A stretch of 64,000 bases of DNA from positions 6,790,435-6,854,434 of the forward strand of contig JAJEKV010000006.1 in assembly GCA_021234155.1 (NCBI GenBank). Reading direction: 5' to 3'. Each line of letters begins with the position of its first letter. Position 1 is the first letter of the stretch. The notes below the pieces were generated by a model. That model searched no databases. It was not told the DNA's origin and saw only the letters and a list, made by a program, of their open reading frames with translations. This DNA comes from Isoetes taiwanensis. Its lineage: Eukaryota; Streptophyta; Lycopodiopsida; Isoetales; Isoetaceae. Shown one piece after another: positions 37,537 through 48,955 of the stretch. Position numbers and translations under genes: made by a program.

Positions 37537-39405
37537 ATGGTAATGGTATTTCACACTGGAGTTCTTTGTGAAGTGACTGTTGCACTTCTACAGAAAAATC
37601 TTGAACATCTAACATGTTGTAATTGGAAGGTTAAAAGCAAACGTAAAATTAGAAACCTGGAATTTCGATATCATGCAGAACAGATGCCCTCATTATCAAA
37701 ATCTAAAAAGAGGGACAATGATATTGCTACCATTGCCTCTCTTCTGCAGAGGTGTGGTCATTCAAAAGCTCTATTAGAAGGCAAGAAGATTCATGATCAT
37801 ATTGTTGAATGTGGGCTTGACTCAGATGCTTATCTGGGAAACAACCTCATTCTTATGTACAGCAAATGTGGAGCATTAAAGGATTCAAGGCATGTGTTTG
37901 ATAACATGAATAAGCGCAACACTTTTTCTTGGAATATTATGATAAATGGTTATGCCCAACAAGGGCAGGTTGAGGAGGCATTCAACTTGTTTAATCTAAT
38001 GCCTGAGAGGAATGTTGTCTCTTGGAATTCGATGATCTCGTTGTACGCGAAACAGCAGAGACTTAAGGAAGCTCTCTATCTCTTTCAGCAAATGCCGAAG
38101 CGCGACTCTGTTTCTTGGAATACTATACTCATGGCATATGTAGAAAGTGGGCAAATTGAGAAGGCATTTCAATTGTTCCAAGACATGCCTCATAAGAATG
38201 TCATTTCATGCAATGTCATGATTTCTGCATATGCGCAGCAGGGTTATCTCCATCATGCCTTGCAGATTTTTGAAGAAATGCCTAGGAGGGATGTGGTGTC
38301 ATGGAATTCTATGATTACTGCCTATGTGCAATATGGAACTGTCACAGAAGCATCCAATTTATTTAACAGAATGCCTGAAAGTATCCGAGATGGTACGACA
38401 TGGACTATCATGATTTCAGCTTATGGTCAGCAAGGGCAAGTCAAAGAAGCACTACAATTATTTCATCAAACGTCTGGGCGTAATTTAGCATCATGGAATG
38501 CAATGATATCTACTTATTTTCAAAATGGTCAGGTTGAAGAGGCCTTTAAACTTTTTGATGAAATGCCTCAGCGCAATGTGGTCTCATGGAATGCCATGAT
38601 TTCTGGGTTTGCAGAACATGGATACCTGTTGGAAGCATTCAGCCTTTTCCAACAAATGCCTGAAAGGAACGTGGTGTCATGGAACATTATAATAAAAGCT
38701 TATGCAGAACAAAACAAGCTTAATGAAGCCGTTCAAATCTTTGAAAAGATGCAACGGGAGAACTTTGTCCCAAATTCTGTAACTTTTGTTACTCTTCTTG
38801 ATGTTTGTGGAAACACTGCAGCACTTTCTTCTGGAATATGGGTGCATAAGTGCATTGTAGATTGCAAATTTAAGGTTGATGTACACCTTTGGACTGCACT
38901 TATCAATATGTATGCTAAATGCGGGTGCCTTGATAATGCACATCTAGTTTTCAACAAAATTCTCTGCCAAAATGTGGCTACATGGACCACTATGATTTCG
39001 TCATGCGCACAACATGGCTTTGGTGAGAAAGCCTTGCAGATGTTTAAAGATATGCATTTGAAAGGCATAATGCCTGACAAGATAACATTTGTGACTCTTC
39101 TCTCTGCCTGTAGTTATGTGAGTTTAATAGATGAAGGCTTCAACTATTATCTAACCATGAATGAAACTTATAATTTTGCGTCAATACCAGAGCATTATAC
39201 TTGCTTAATTGACCTCCTTGGACATGTTGGATGGCTAGATGAAGCAGAGATAATGGTTCTCCACATTCCACTTCAACCTAATGTTACAGTATGGACAGCC
39301 TTGCTTGGCTCATGTGGAGTTCATGCTAACATCATACAAGGAAAGCATGCAGCACAACATGTTTTTGAATTGATGATGACTGGAAATAACAAGCGACAGC
39401 TATGA
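37537..39405 (+). CDS. PLS-class pentatricopeptide repeat protein, truncated in its E domain
   Basis: PPR proteins bind organellar RNA base by base; PLS types with E/DYW tails direct C-to-U editing or processing in mitochondria and plastids. The 622-codon frame has no intron. A first repeat region (LLQRCGHSKALLEGKKIHDHIVECGLDSD and LILMYSKCGALKDSRHVF) is followed by about nine consecutive 31-residue S-type repeats with MPxRNVVSWNxMI signatures (roughly residues 120-410). Then come standard P, L and S repeats (LLDVCGNTAALSSGIWVHK, LINMYAKCGCLDNAH) and the start of an E domain (WTALLGSCGVHANIIQGKHAAQHVFEL). It stops after GNNKRQL, where E domains normally continue. The start may be 37537 or Met50 at 37684; the first 49 residues do not look like a clear targeting peptide. 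A DYW-like remnant lies at 40741-40905. Confidence 0.88.
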   Translation: MVMVFHTGVLCEVTVALLQKNLEHLTCCNWKVKSKRKIRNLEFRYHAEQMPSLSKSKKRDNDIATIASLLQRCGHSKALLEGKKIHDHIVECGLDSDAYLGNNLILMYSKCGALKDSRHVFDNMNKRNTFSWNIMINGYAQQGQVEEAFNLFNLMPERNVVSWNSMISLYAKQQRLKEALYLFQQMPKRDSVSWNTILMAYVESGQIEKAFQLFQDMPHKNVISCNVMISAYAQQGYLHHALQIFEEMPRRDVVSWNSMITAYVQYGTVTEASNLFNRMPESIRDGTTWTIMISAYGQQGQVKEALQLFHQTSGRNLASWNAMISTYFQNGQVEEAFKLFDEMPQRNVVSWNAMISGFAEHGYLLEAFSLFQQMPERNVVSWNIIIKAYAEQNKLNEAVQIFEKMQRENFVPNSVTFVTLLDVCGNTAALSSGIWVHKCIVDCKFKVDVHLWTALINMYAKCGCLDNAHLVFNKILCQNVATWTTMISSCAQHGFGEKALQMFKDMHLKGIMPDKITFVTLLSACSYVSLIDEGFNYYLTMNETYNFASIPEHYTCLIDLLGHVGWLDEAEIMVLHIPLQPNVTVWTALLGSCGVHANIIQGKHAAQHVFELMMTGNNKRQL

Positions 39406-42400
39406 AGGATCATATGTTTGCAGCCATGATGGCCTGTTACTGGTCCAAAGGGACATGTAGGGTGGTTGAAAGATACTGCTCTTTTTAAATGTCCAGGAGC
39501 ATGGAGGGTCTAACTGGATCGTAGTACTTAGTATTTGATGAGGCCATACTCAATATCATTCCATGTTTTAAGAGGGCAGGAAGTCAGCTATGGAAACTTT
39601 GGTTCATGATTTTTGGTTTTCGTGGAATTCAAATTTGGAAGTGTCTAGAGAATCTCTAATTGGTGGAGGTTTCTGCTCTACCTTCTGCCATGAAGAGGCA
39701 TATACAAAAGAAGTTAGCTTTCTGCCATCTACGGAACGACAAGCAAATTTCTAATCATTGCTTGCCCATTATTGAGAGTAGCATCTTAAAAAATCAGTTA
39801 GGGTAAAAGAACGGAGGCAAAAACGATAGACTTATTAGGACTGTTCAGAAAAAATGGCACTGGAAAACGATTAAAATAGGTTGAAAGAAATCAAATGTAA
39901 TAACAGAGTAGGCCATGCGAAGGATCCACCAAAAGGAATGACAAAAGCTATCAGAGGTATTTATTATATATTTTGGCAATTCTTTTTAAAATCAAAATAT
40001 TAGTGTTTAGGATTTCGAATTTTAGAGGTATCAATATCTCTTCAGTTCTGTGAAGTGTTAATAAACTTGTGATTGACTTGACTGCTCACGTTCTTAGAAG
40101 TTGCAGATTTTGTTAGGCGAGTAGTAAATTGCTTAGCTTTTGAGTAACCAAATGTCCTCCTACTGCCATTAGCTAAAGCTGTAACTAGGCTTTCAATTGC
40201 ATGCTTTATAAAAATTAAATCTACAAATGGAGGTCAATTTCGGCATGGCAATTGTTTACAAGGCAGGAATTTGAAGCTATTATAATTCTTGGCACCATAG
40301 TTAAGTACTCAAGATGTCCTACAATAACACAAAACAATTCTTTTTGATGTTTATCATTCATATGTAAATGCGTTTGGTATTCCTAAGTCATTTAATTGTC
40401 ATGCTTTATCATGCTTTGCAATGCTAAGTTGTTGGACCACCTCAATATATTTACAGCTTCAGATAGTTCTACTTGAGACGCGGATAGTAGCTGCACACAG
40501 TGTATAAATTTTCTGCTTCCATTTCCTCTTGGAGAGCTTAGTGGAATAAAGAATCTGTCACTTCTCCTAATACTCTTTTGTTGTAATTTACCCTTATGAA
40601 ACAGTGCACTGCTGCCTGGATGAATCGAAAGAATGTACATATGCTCATTGTCTACCATTGCCTGGTATCCTTCTTGATCATCTTACCTGGGCAAAAGATA
40701 GCCTGCTCATATTAATAAAGTTCTTGCGAACATTGATCACCATCAAGTTTGTGTGGATTGTCATCAAACAGTTGCTTTGTAACATCTCGTGCCTGTCGAT
40801 TTCATATGCAGTTGCAAAATCCTCAAACACCAAGTATTACACAAAAGATTCAGCCTTCAAACTGCAAACAATGTTAAAGGATCTCCTTCTGGTTTAAACT
40901 TTTGGCTTTCCTTGTTCAGCCTGTGCTTGGGTTGATAGAAAATGTTTTAAGCCTTCAACATAAAAATGATACTGAAAATTTCATAACTGCAACATTGCCA
41001 ACAACATTTTAGTGTTCAAAGGGAACTCATTTTTCTGCATAACCTGGTTATCAGATCCTCTTCATCTAGTTGTGCCTGCAAGTAATGAAACTTTCAATTG
41101 CAGAAGGTAAGAGCTTGTGGATCCAAAAAGGCAAATGCACGGGTTATTGTTCATCAGGAACGTCAAATGCTTTTGCTGGATTGAAGAAAAATAAACCCAA
41201 GAAAGAAACTCCCTTCCATGTCCCCTCTGCCATGCTTGCTTCGCAAAATCTCGGCAACTAAAGAAACGTGCTTAATTCATTGTCAATCTGATGTCTAATT
41301 AATCGGATTTTTTCTTGGTATGCTAGTTTTCGGATGCGCAATTGCGCATGGGTTATTCATCCATTTGCATAGTATGTTTGTCTTTTTCATTACAAGAATT
41401 CAGATAAGCATCGCCAAGAAGTTTAAAACACCGGAGTATCCCAAGTTTGGCTTGGCTCATGATCGTTATACCTCGGTTTACACAACACTACTCTAATGAC
41501 TAACCTTTAAGGGGGTTTAAGGGGGTTTACATGCATATACTTCATACACAAATATAGTTTTTGTGCATTTCACATATAGAAAGTCGTGAGGAGCGTGAGG
41601 AGGAAGTTGGCAAAGCTGGCAGGAGGATTATAAATTACAAGAATTTTTCGCAGCGGCAGTCGCTTTTTAGTGGATGGAATCTGATTGTGGCAGATAATAA
41701 TTCCATTAGGCAAAGGGAACCATACAAACGGAGGAGGCCATCTGCGGCAACATTTAGAGGTAACTTTTGATGACTTATATTTCATGTGTGGAAAGGTGAT
41801 GTTTGTCTTTTGGAACGGGCTACATAATATTCATAAAAAGAAGCCATTAAATTTGTTGGTGTAGTTTAGGGAACCCCATAATCATATATGAAGCTAAAAA
41901 GGTATTGTGTAGAAAAAAACCAAGGTTTGTCTATTTGAACTTGCCACATAATGTCAAATGAAAAGGAGCCATTAAACATATACATGCGTAGAACAGCTGA
42001 TGATGATTTTAAACTAGCTATTTTATCCAGTTGAGTTTTGCATTCAGTTGACCAATCAATTGGATTGATTCTCTATATAATGATCTTTTGTCTTTTTTTG
42101 TCCATGATGTGAAACACCTGAGGGATCCATAATGGCCTTTATATCTCTGTTTGTAACATTGATTGGTTTGCGCATCGAATGATAGGCAATAGGTGTCTCC
42201 AGTTGAGTGTGTTAAGGCCTCCAATTTGAGTGTGTTAATTTTGCTTAGACAACGTATATGAAAATATTGTAACAAAAGAAATTGTGTCAAGTAGTGTAAC
42301 TAAATACATGCATTGATTTTGTTCAGTAATGTGTACCTGTGTACCTTTCTATCGTCTTGCTTTTACATAAGCTCATCCACATCTTTGATCGCCATATTAA

Positions 42401-44026
42401 AACAAAAAAAAAAAAAACTAGTATGACGATCAAATGGCCAAGAAAATGGAAATAGATTTGAATACACTATCGATGCAAGTGCAAGGAATATGTTGAACAT
42501 CAAAACTAAATAAGCAATTTAAGTCGGATGAGAATATATTTGCATTTGTAAGAGAACATTAAAGGCCAAATAAGCAACTTGACAGTTCTTAAAAGAAACT
42601 CCCTGCATAGAACCTTTCATGCTTTACACAAACTGAAACCAAAAGCACATACATAGTGGTATCATGAATATTCAGCTGATTATGCAATACCCTGCAAGAA
42701 TGTGACAAAATAATGGGATTTGTCAGTACTGGAGATACATTCACATAACTGCCATGGTATATACTTGATCATGAAGTTATAGAAAAATCAAAATTACTCC
42801 AATACCATTTTCATGACAGCCTAGCTGAATACCTGTTTTGTTTTAGCTTCAAATATTCCTTGAAGCTAGACGTTCGACACTGTGGCTTTGGCTCCATGGC
42901 TTCCTAGGATCCAAATATTGCAGCACTGCCTCTGGAAACTATATAATGAACAAACAGATGCTCACGCCTTTGCGTCCCTTTATATACGCACAAAATGAAA
43001 CCATATGCTTCTAGAAGAATCGAGATGCTACAGAATCGCAACAGCAATTTCTAGAAAGACCTCCGCTCTTCTTAAATTTTTTGGTGCCTACACGTGTACA
43101 TTCTTAAACATAGAAATAAACATACATGAACTTCATTTAAGCTCAGCTATATTACAATTATATATTAGAGATAGATGTATGGGAGGGGTCTTTAATATGT
43201 GGACATATGTGGACATGGAAAAGGATTATCGGATTTGGTTTTCTACGCTGTTAGATATATTGCTTAGTACATTTGAAGTATATACATATATAGGGGAGGT
43301 ATATTTCCCACTCACAAAAATGCTTGTACAAGTATAGTATGGGTGCAAAATTTTTGACAATATAAGGCCTTATAAGAGGGGGTTTCTTACCAGAAAAAGT
43401 GTATAAGGGGGGGGTTCTTCTGACCCTGTGCATGCAGATGACGTGTCTCCTATAGCTTAGGTGCATCCCTTGGGTCAAAAAAGCGGCCTCCAGGATTTCT
43501 CGCCTGTCCTCGACGGGACCCGTTCGTGTTACTCTGTCAGGACGTACCTGATATGTGTTAGTATGGGCCAGTAAGTCACGGTCGTCCCTTTGCGATGCTG
43601 AATCTTAGCCATCGACTAGATTCTGCATTGCAGGATCCCTTCCGCAGATTCCCTGTTGAGGGAGCACATCCCGTGCACCCCTTTCCTCGTAATATCATTT
43701 GGTGTGATTTCGCTGCATGGCGGCCGCTTTTGAAGCGGCCCATCGAACCGCCAATGGCAGACCATACCAGGCACAAGTCAAGCCGAACTGAACAAATCCC
43801 AACCATCAAGCCCCTCAATGCATTAGCCCTCCTTGCTACATCTGGTGTTCAAAATCCTCAAACGCTATCCTAAAACACAGGATCCATTCTCCGAAAACTC
43901 CAAGCACGAAATTCCCATCCCCTGGATCCTAGCAGACTGGAACGACAACCAATTGCTGTCTTCGACAACCATGGTGCATCCTGCATGTCCCCCCATGGTC
44001 CGGAATCCTCTAGGACATGATCCCGG
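39406..44026. other. Unassigned interval downstream of the PPR gene
   Basis: Apart from the DYW-like remnant, no family is recognised. A basic 69-codon frame at 41561-41770 (KRRRPSAATFRGNF end) has no match I can name. At 41510-41530 AAGGGGGTTT is doubled. 43360-43470 has GGGGGTTTCTT and GGGGGGGTTCTTCTGACC words reminiscent of the MITE interiors but no clean terminal repeats. 43570-44020 is more GC-balanced, with no supported gene. Confidence 0.4.
40741..40905 (+). pseudogene. DYW deaminase domain remnant
   Basis: One frame reads HQVCVDCHQTVAL, stop, then continues in frame with FICSCKILKHQVLHKRFSL and KGSPSGLNFW. The order matches a DYW C-terminus: V-C-x-D-C-H zinc/active-site segment, FIS-x-I-x-x-R-x-I-V, RFHHF, and the final CSCGDYW. 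The internal stop, loss of the last Cys-x-Cys (now SPSG) and NFW in place of DYW mark it as dead. It lies 1.3 kb downstream of the PPR stop on the same strand, so it is probably that gene's former C-terminus, separated by insertions or decay. Confidence 0.55.
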
Positions 44027-44620
44027 CACTACAAGAAAATGGGGCCTCTAGTGTCTAGTATATTGGCAAAAAATTTGACACTAAGTGGACCTTTAATATT
44101 CCTGAGTATGAACCAGTAAAAATTGGCTTCCATGTACACTGGGGCTGGTTAACTGGTTGTTGCCTAATATTCCTAAAATGGTCAAAATCCCGACACTATA
44201 TTAGACGTCATCTTTGGTCACTGGGGTGACCACCATTCAGTCAAGATTGTGACAAAAAAAAGTTTGACACTAATAAAGTTTCCAACAAGCTTGCAACCTG
44301 TACTGTGACAAAATTAGCATCACAGATAATAGCAATTTAGTGTCAAGAATATCAACAAGCATTTGTTGAATTCTACAAAGCTTTATGACAAGCTTACATC
44401 AAGTTTTAGTATGATTTGTGCCCAGACTACAAATATATAGTGACAAGCTTTGAATTATATAGTGTCAAAATTACACCAAGATAATAGAACACTTACAAGG
44501 GCACCAGTTGTGTAATAGTATCGACTTAGCAACAAAACTTTGTGAAGAATTAACAAGCACCATTCTCAAGATAGTGACAATCTAGCACCAAAATATTGTC
44601 AAAAAAATACCAATACAAAC
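44027..44620 (+). mobile_element. CACTA transposon end with TGACA subterminal repeats (partner end not found)
   Basis: CACTACAAGAAAATGG at 44027 is the classic terminus of plant CACTA (En/Spm) elements. The following 590 bases hold at least ten GTGACA, TTGACACT or TGTCA motifs in both orientations, the subterminal repeats that CACTA transposases bind. The motif differs from the CGTCAGA type of the element at 48587, so this is another family. No matching CATTTTCTTGTAGTG end is present downstream in the window, so the extent is unknown. Confidence 0.7.
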
Positions 44621-47109
44621 TAATTGCACCTTACAACAATAAAATTTCAAAAATGGAAAAAGTAATAGTTTTGATAATTGAAGAATTAACCAATTTCATT
44701 ATCTAATAAGGATTGGAATACAACAAAGAAATTGAGCATTGACTTCATGCTTCTCATAATACATTTCAAATGTGCCAACGACCTCTAAATTCAAGTACAA
44801 AAGTTTCAAGTTCATTTCTTTTGCCTTCATGACCGTCCTCCTCTTGAATAGTTCGATGTAGAAATTAGCTCTGATTGAAGGAGTTCAATGCAATGCAAAA
44901 TGCTTTAAAATATATGAAACAATAAAACTTCATACCCGTTCTTTATCAAAGTCATTATCAATATAGCAAATGTTACATGTAGAATATACAAAATATAAGG
45001 TTAATTTGCATTGAAAGAAACCACAGATATCACGTCAAATATGCATACTGTATTCTCTCCTCCGGTTTCATCTCAAAGATGATACCTAGGGTTGTCCATT
45101 AACATAGTCCAAGGCTTTAAGTTCATTTAAAACTAGAATAATAAATTCTGAGAAATGAACATTTGACTGCAACAAAAATTGAAGCATTTAAAGCTGCGAT
45201 ATCAACTGCACTAATTATGTCTGCCCTACATATTATTACATCATAATAGGTACTGCCCTGCATATTATTACATCATATTGAGGGAGATATGATAGGTACT
45301 GCCCTGCATATTATTAGATCATAAGTTTATGAGTTTATAAGAATTTTGCTTTACTAGCTTATTTCTTTGCAATTCTCTGAGGATTTTACTAGAGGTTCTC
45401 CATCTGCTTGCATCTATATGGCAAAACGGTGCAGAATACTTGACCGTAATAGCACACCTTAGAAATAAACCTGGATTTTGAAAGCTTGTTACGTCTTGCA
45501 TATTAATTGCCTTAGAGACAAATACTGATGCCAACAGTAGGGAGCACTTAGATATAGATGGAGACAATCATGCAGCAAGCCCACAAGTATGCTTGCCAAG
45601 CATCTTCACTGCAGATTATGGCCAATGGTATTCTTTTGCATCGTTTTATTCATACACTATATATAAATTCTGTGTGGAATAAGGATTATGGTTCACTCTA
45701 AATCGTACAGGAGTGGAATGAAAAGTCAGAGCTCAAAAATTCTGCACAAATCTGAATGCTTTCTATAAAACAACCCGCATGCATTGTTTAAAGGTTCAGG
45801 GTGACACAAGAAATCAGAAATGTACACCAGCTAAAGAATTAGCAGGAATTGGAAATGTCCATCAGCTAAGAATTTGTGAAGCAGTTAAGGATTTAATACA
45901 ACAGCTAATTTATAAATCCAGTAGCTAAAGAATTTGTACATCAACTAATTCATGAGTGTACAGCAGCTAAATTGGTGTATTTCAAAGCAAGACATGCATG
46001 ACACTGATTTAAAGCAAAACCAACCTTTTTGGGCACAAAGACTTTTGCGATCATCTTCTTTCTCCATGCTTCATACTTGCCTTTCGCTATAATTTCCTGT
46101 ATCAAATCCTTTGTTAGCATGGACCCCCAATCCTGAAACTATATTGTATTTTAAACATCCAAAGAAAATGAAGAAATGTATTTGAAAGAAAATCATCAAA
46201 ATAACGATAACACTTACAAACTTAGTTTAATAAACATTATGTCTCCAGAGCTAGACCGTTGCTGCCTTTTGCATTTGGAAGCAGCATCTATTTGTCATTG
46301 ATAATTCCTACCAACAAAGCCAGCCCTTCAATCTTATTAAATATGTGCCAGTCTGTGCCTTACTCTGCTTACCAATTGCTGCTCGTTGCCTCTGCTCTGT
46401 GTCCTGCTGCCAGACTTAAAGAAGAAAGATGGTGAGATCAAGAGCCAAATTAATCGGTAAATCCAATGATTTTTGCACATGCATTCTTCAGATTATCAAA
46501 AGAAGATTTGACAGAGCCAGCAAAAAGATCAAGGAAGGAAAGGATCCTTTCGTGACCAAGAGTGGCCCAGCTTATATTTTCTGAAGTATTTGAAGGCAGT
46601 GGCGCATCTTTTCATGACCACAGACCGCTGAGTAATTTGCCATAGCAAAGCTTTTCTGCCATAGCCAAACTGCCATGTTTTCTGCCTTTGCATGCCATAG
46701 CTTGCTCTTAATCATCTGCTCTAAGATTCATATTTTCGCCAGCCATCTGTGACAAAAGCAGAACAAAAATGAAGGAGAAGCTTATTTTGTCGCCATCTCT
46801 GCTGCTGTGCTTCCACCCTCTACCATTACATCTGCCAAGCCCTTTCCCTGTTTCATGCTTCACAGATCCGCCACGCCAATCTGCAAGAACCGATTAAGAA
46901 GCTACATGTTTGCCGCCAATACCTTGCCGTTGATTTTTTCTTTGCCCTCTTCTGGCTAATAACAGCCATTATCAGCCTTCTTCCATCCTTATTTTTTGCC
47001 TTTTGTTGCCACGTTTTTTCTTATTTTTTCAAAGAATTATCCGAGATATTTGCAGTTGTAGTGTTGTCTGCTGCTTTCGCTGTGTGAAGATAATAAGAGT
47101 CACCTCTGT
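44621..47109. other. Unassigned interval, possibly interior of the CACTA element at 44027
   Basis: No transposase (TNP2-like) coding is recognised. Local structure: three copies of a roughly 25-base word GGTACTGCCCTGCATATTATTA at 45221-45323; a degenerate CAGCTAAAGAATT repeat at 45830-45975; recurrent TGCCATAGC words near 46640-46710. Confidence 0.45.
45221..45323 (+). repeat. Short tandem repeat, three copies
   Basis: TGCCCTGCATATTATTACATCATA (shown in part by CTGCCCTGCATATTATTA) occurs three times with intervals of about 33 and 47 bases; the last two are each preceded by ATAGGTA. Confidence 0.8.
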
Positions 47110-47745
47110 TTAGCACTTTAACTGCACTAGGAGGCTGAGCAGAGATATTTGATACTTGAGAACTTCCAGAGTGTAATAATGATCCTTCTTGAACAAAATT
47201 CTGCCTCTGTTCCTTTTTTTTTTAATTCTTCTCTTGCTGCCATTAATTTTAGTCCATCTTAGTCCTTGAGACTGAGCTAGTCTTGAATCTTCCAGAGGCA
47301 ATCCATGATCTTGATCATTGTTGCAGATATTTTGATTTACATTCCCATTGATCTCTATATTGGATAAGTTCAGACAACCTTCTCCAATAGACATACTATT
47401 CACAGTCTTACCTTGAATATTATACTGACAAACCTTTGAGCAAAAGTGTCTGGAATTGCAATCTTGACAAAAAGTAGGTAACCGAGCCCATCTCAGCTGA
47501 AGACTAATTTGCGTGCCAAAGAAATCAAGGAAGGGAATGGAAGTAGGCACAGTCTTAGAGATGTCCAACTGAATAAATAAATATTTTGGAGGTTTATAAA
47601 GTGAATATTCAGTAGAGATGTAGGCTCCAATAGTATTAAAGATGGCCGAAACACAACCTTCATTCCAGTATATGGGATTAAGCTTACTCGTGCTTACAGA
47701 AGCAATGTAGAATTTCCCAAATTCATTTAAGGGAGGAACCTGGCG
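47110..47745 (-). pseudogene. LINE ORF1 fragment, minus strand, with zinc-knuckle
   Basis: The minus strand reads LNPIYWNEGCVSAIFNTIG, YLFIQLDISKTVPTSIPFLD and RWARLPTFCQDCNSRHFCSKVC, then a Lys-rich tail (KINGSKRRIKKKRNRGR). The plus-strand LINE ORF1 at 53602-53856 has the same segments in the same order (LNPMYWNEQSLLSLFKDTG, AQIDLLKLIPCSIQYIDYFG, WNGLPQPCSICNKV). This is the layout of plant L1 ORF1 proteins: a DUF4283-like RNA-binding domain followed by a Cys/His knuckle. It is a separate LINE copy in opposite orientation, 5' truncated near 47745, ending beside the start of the plus-strand LINE. Confidence 0.75.
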
Positions 47746-47799
47746 AGGGGACGATGGCGGGAGGAAGGCGCTCGAACCCTCGAACCCTAAAATATAGAC

Positions 47800-48586
47800 A
47801 TGCGATATTTCACCATTCTTGAAGAAGGGAGGAAGATCTCATGTGGCTGGTTAGTAGGGGATGATGCAGCATTGTGGAGGAGTCTGGTCTTCCACCAAAT
47901 CTTCCCTGAGGATTTGTACCAAGCTATCACTCCTTTTAGCCTAATTGAAGAAGATCTTGTAGTTCAGGTTATAGAGACTTGGTTAGGGGAATTTGTAGGA
48001 GACAGGAATACCCCTGCAGCCAGGGTGTTCAATCCCTTTTGCTCTTGGTCGGAAGGGAGGATTGTAGTAAGGGTTTTCAGTTGAGTTTGTGTGCGTGATT
48101 TGCAAGGTGGTAAGGGTTGAATATAAAATGGGGTGTGGGGCCGGTTTGGAAGGGGAGGAAATCCCCACCTCGGGGTTTGTGAAGTTGGCAGATGGACAGA
48201 TTTTGGGAAATGTGGGTAAAGGTGAGAAGGCAGTTGGGACAGCAGTGGGGACAGCACAAGGGGGTACAGGCTCTGGTACGGGCACTAGGATAGATTCTGG
48301 GTTTGAGATTGAAAAGGCATTTTCTGGACTGTTATGTAAGTTGAGCAGAAAAGGAAAGGAGCAACTGAAACAGAATTGTCAGTTGTGTCACTTTCGGTGA
48401 TTTCCTTACTTGGCTGCCGAATATGGTGATCACGCGCTCTGAGATGGGAGTGGGACCCTTGCACAGGCAACAAGGAGTGATCAAGCCTATCTTGGACTAC
48501 GAATGAAGTCCAGGAGGTGGTCAGGCGAGAGTTGAAGAATCAGCACGTCCCGGCTTGTATGGGTAAGCTCAAAAACCCTGCTGTTG
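47800..48586 (+). pseudogene. LINE ORF1, N-terminal part
   Basis: It starts MRYFTILEEGRKISCGWLVGD and stays open for 94 codons; later parts continue in other frames through several indels to the final KLKNPAV segment that abuts the CACTA insertion. An upstream ATG at 47753 is an alternative start if a frameshift near 47790 is a sequence error. The function is inferred from position: nucleic-acid-binding ORF1p of an L1-like LINE. Confidence 0.6.
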
Positions 48587-48604
48587 CACTACAAGAGAAT
48601 GAGG

Positions 48605-48955
48605 GTTTTTTGTCAGAAAAATCGTCAGATGGTCTTCACAAAACAGGCAGCTACCCAGACCCTACTGGCTGACGATTTACCTGACGCATATTATCTGACG
48701 ATTCAGTGTCAGAAAATTCGTCAAAAAAATCGTCAGTTCTTCTGACGATTAAGTGTCAAGAAAATCGTCAGATTTTCGTCAGAATAAACGTCAAAAAAAT
48801 CGTCAGAATCAAGTGTCAGAAAAATCAGAAAAATCGTCAGAATTTTTGTCAAAAAAAACGTCAAAAAATCCGTCAGCAAAATCGTCAAAAAAATCGTCAT
48901 CTTTTTTATCAACTTTTCGTCAAAAAAATTCGTCACAAAATTCGTCATAACTAGC
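48605..48955. repeat. CACTA left subterminal repeats (TCTGACG / CGTCAGA)
   Basis: More than fifteen copies of CGTCAGA, CGTCAAAA or inverted TCTGACG occur at about 10-25 base spacing, separated by A-rich spacers. In studied CACTA families such motifs are transposase-binding sites. The A-rich, stop-poor composition explains the Lys/Gln/Asn-rich frames here, which are not genes. Confidence 0.9.

Noticed and set aside
37361-37615. 84-codon minus-strand frame overlapping the PPR start
   Set aside because: It is antisense to the PPR open frame, with no domain and no independent support.
43310-43470. Third MITE of the CCCGGGGGATTCAC family
   Set aside because: The interior words are similar, but only a weak right-end resemblance and no left terminal repeat or target duplication could be found.
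47052-47064. GTTGTAGTG as the right end of the CACTA element at 44027
   Set aside because: It lacks the CATTTTCTTGTAGTG sequence and shows no matching 3-bp target duplication or subterminal repeats.
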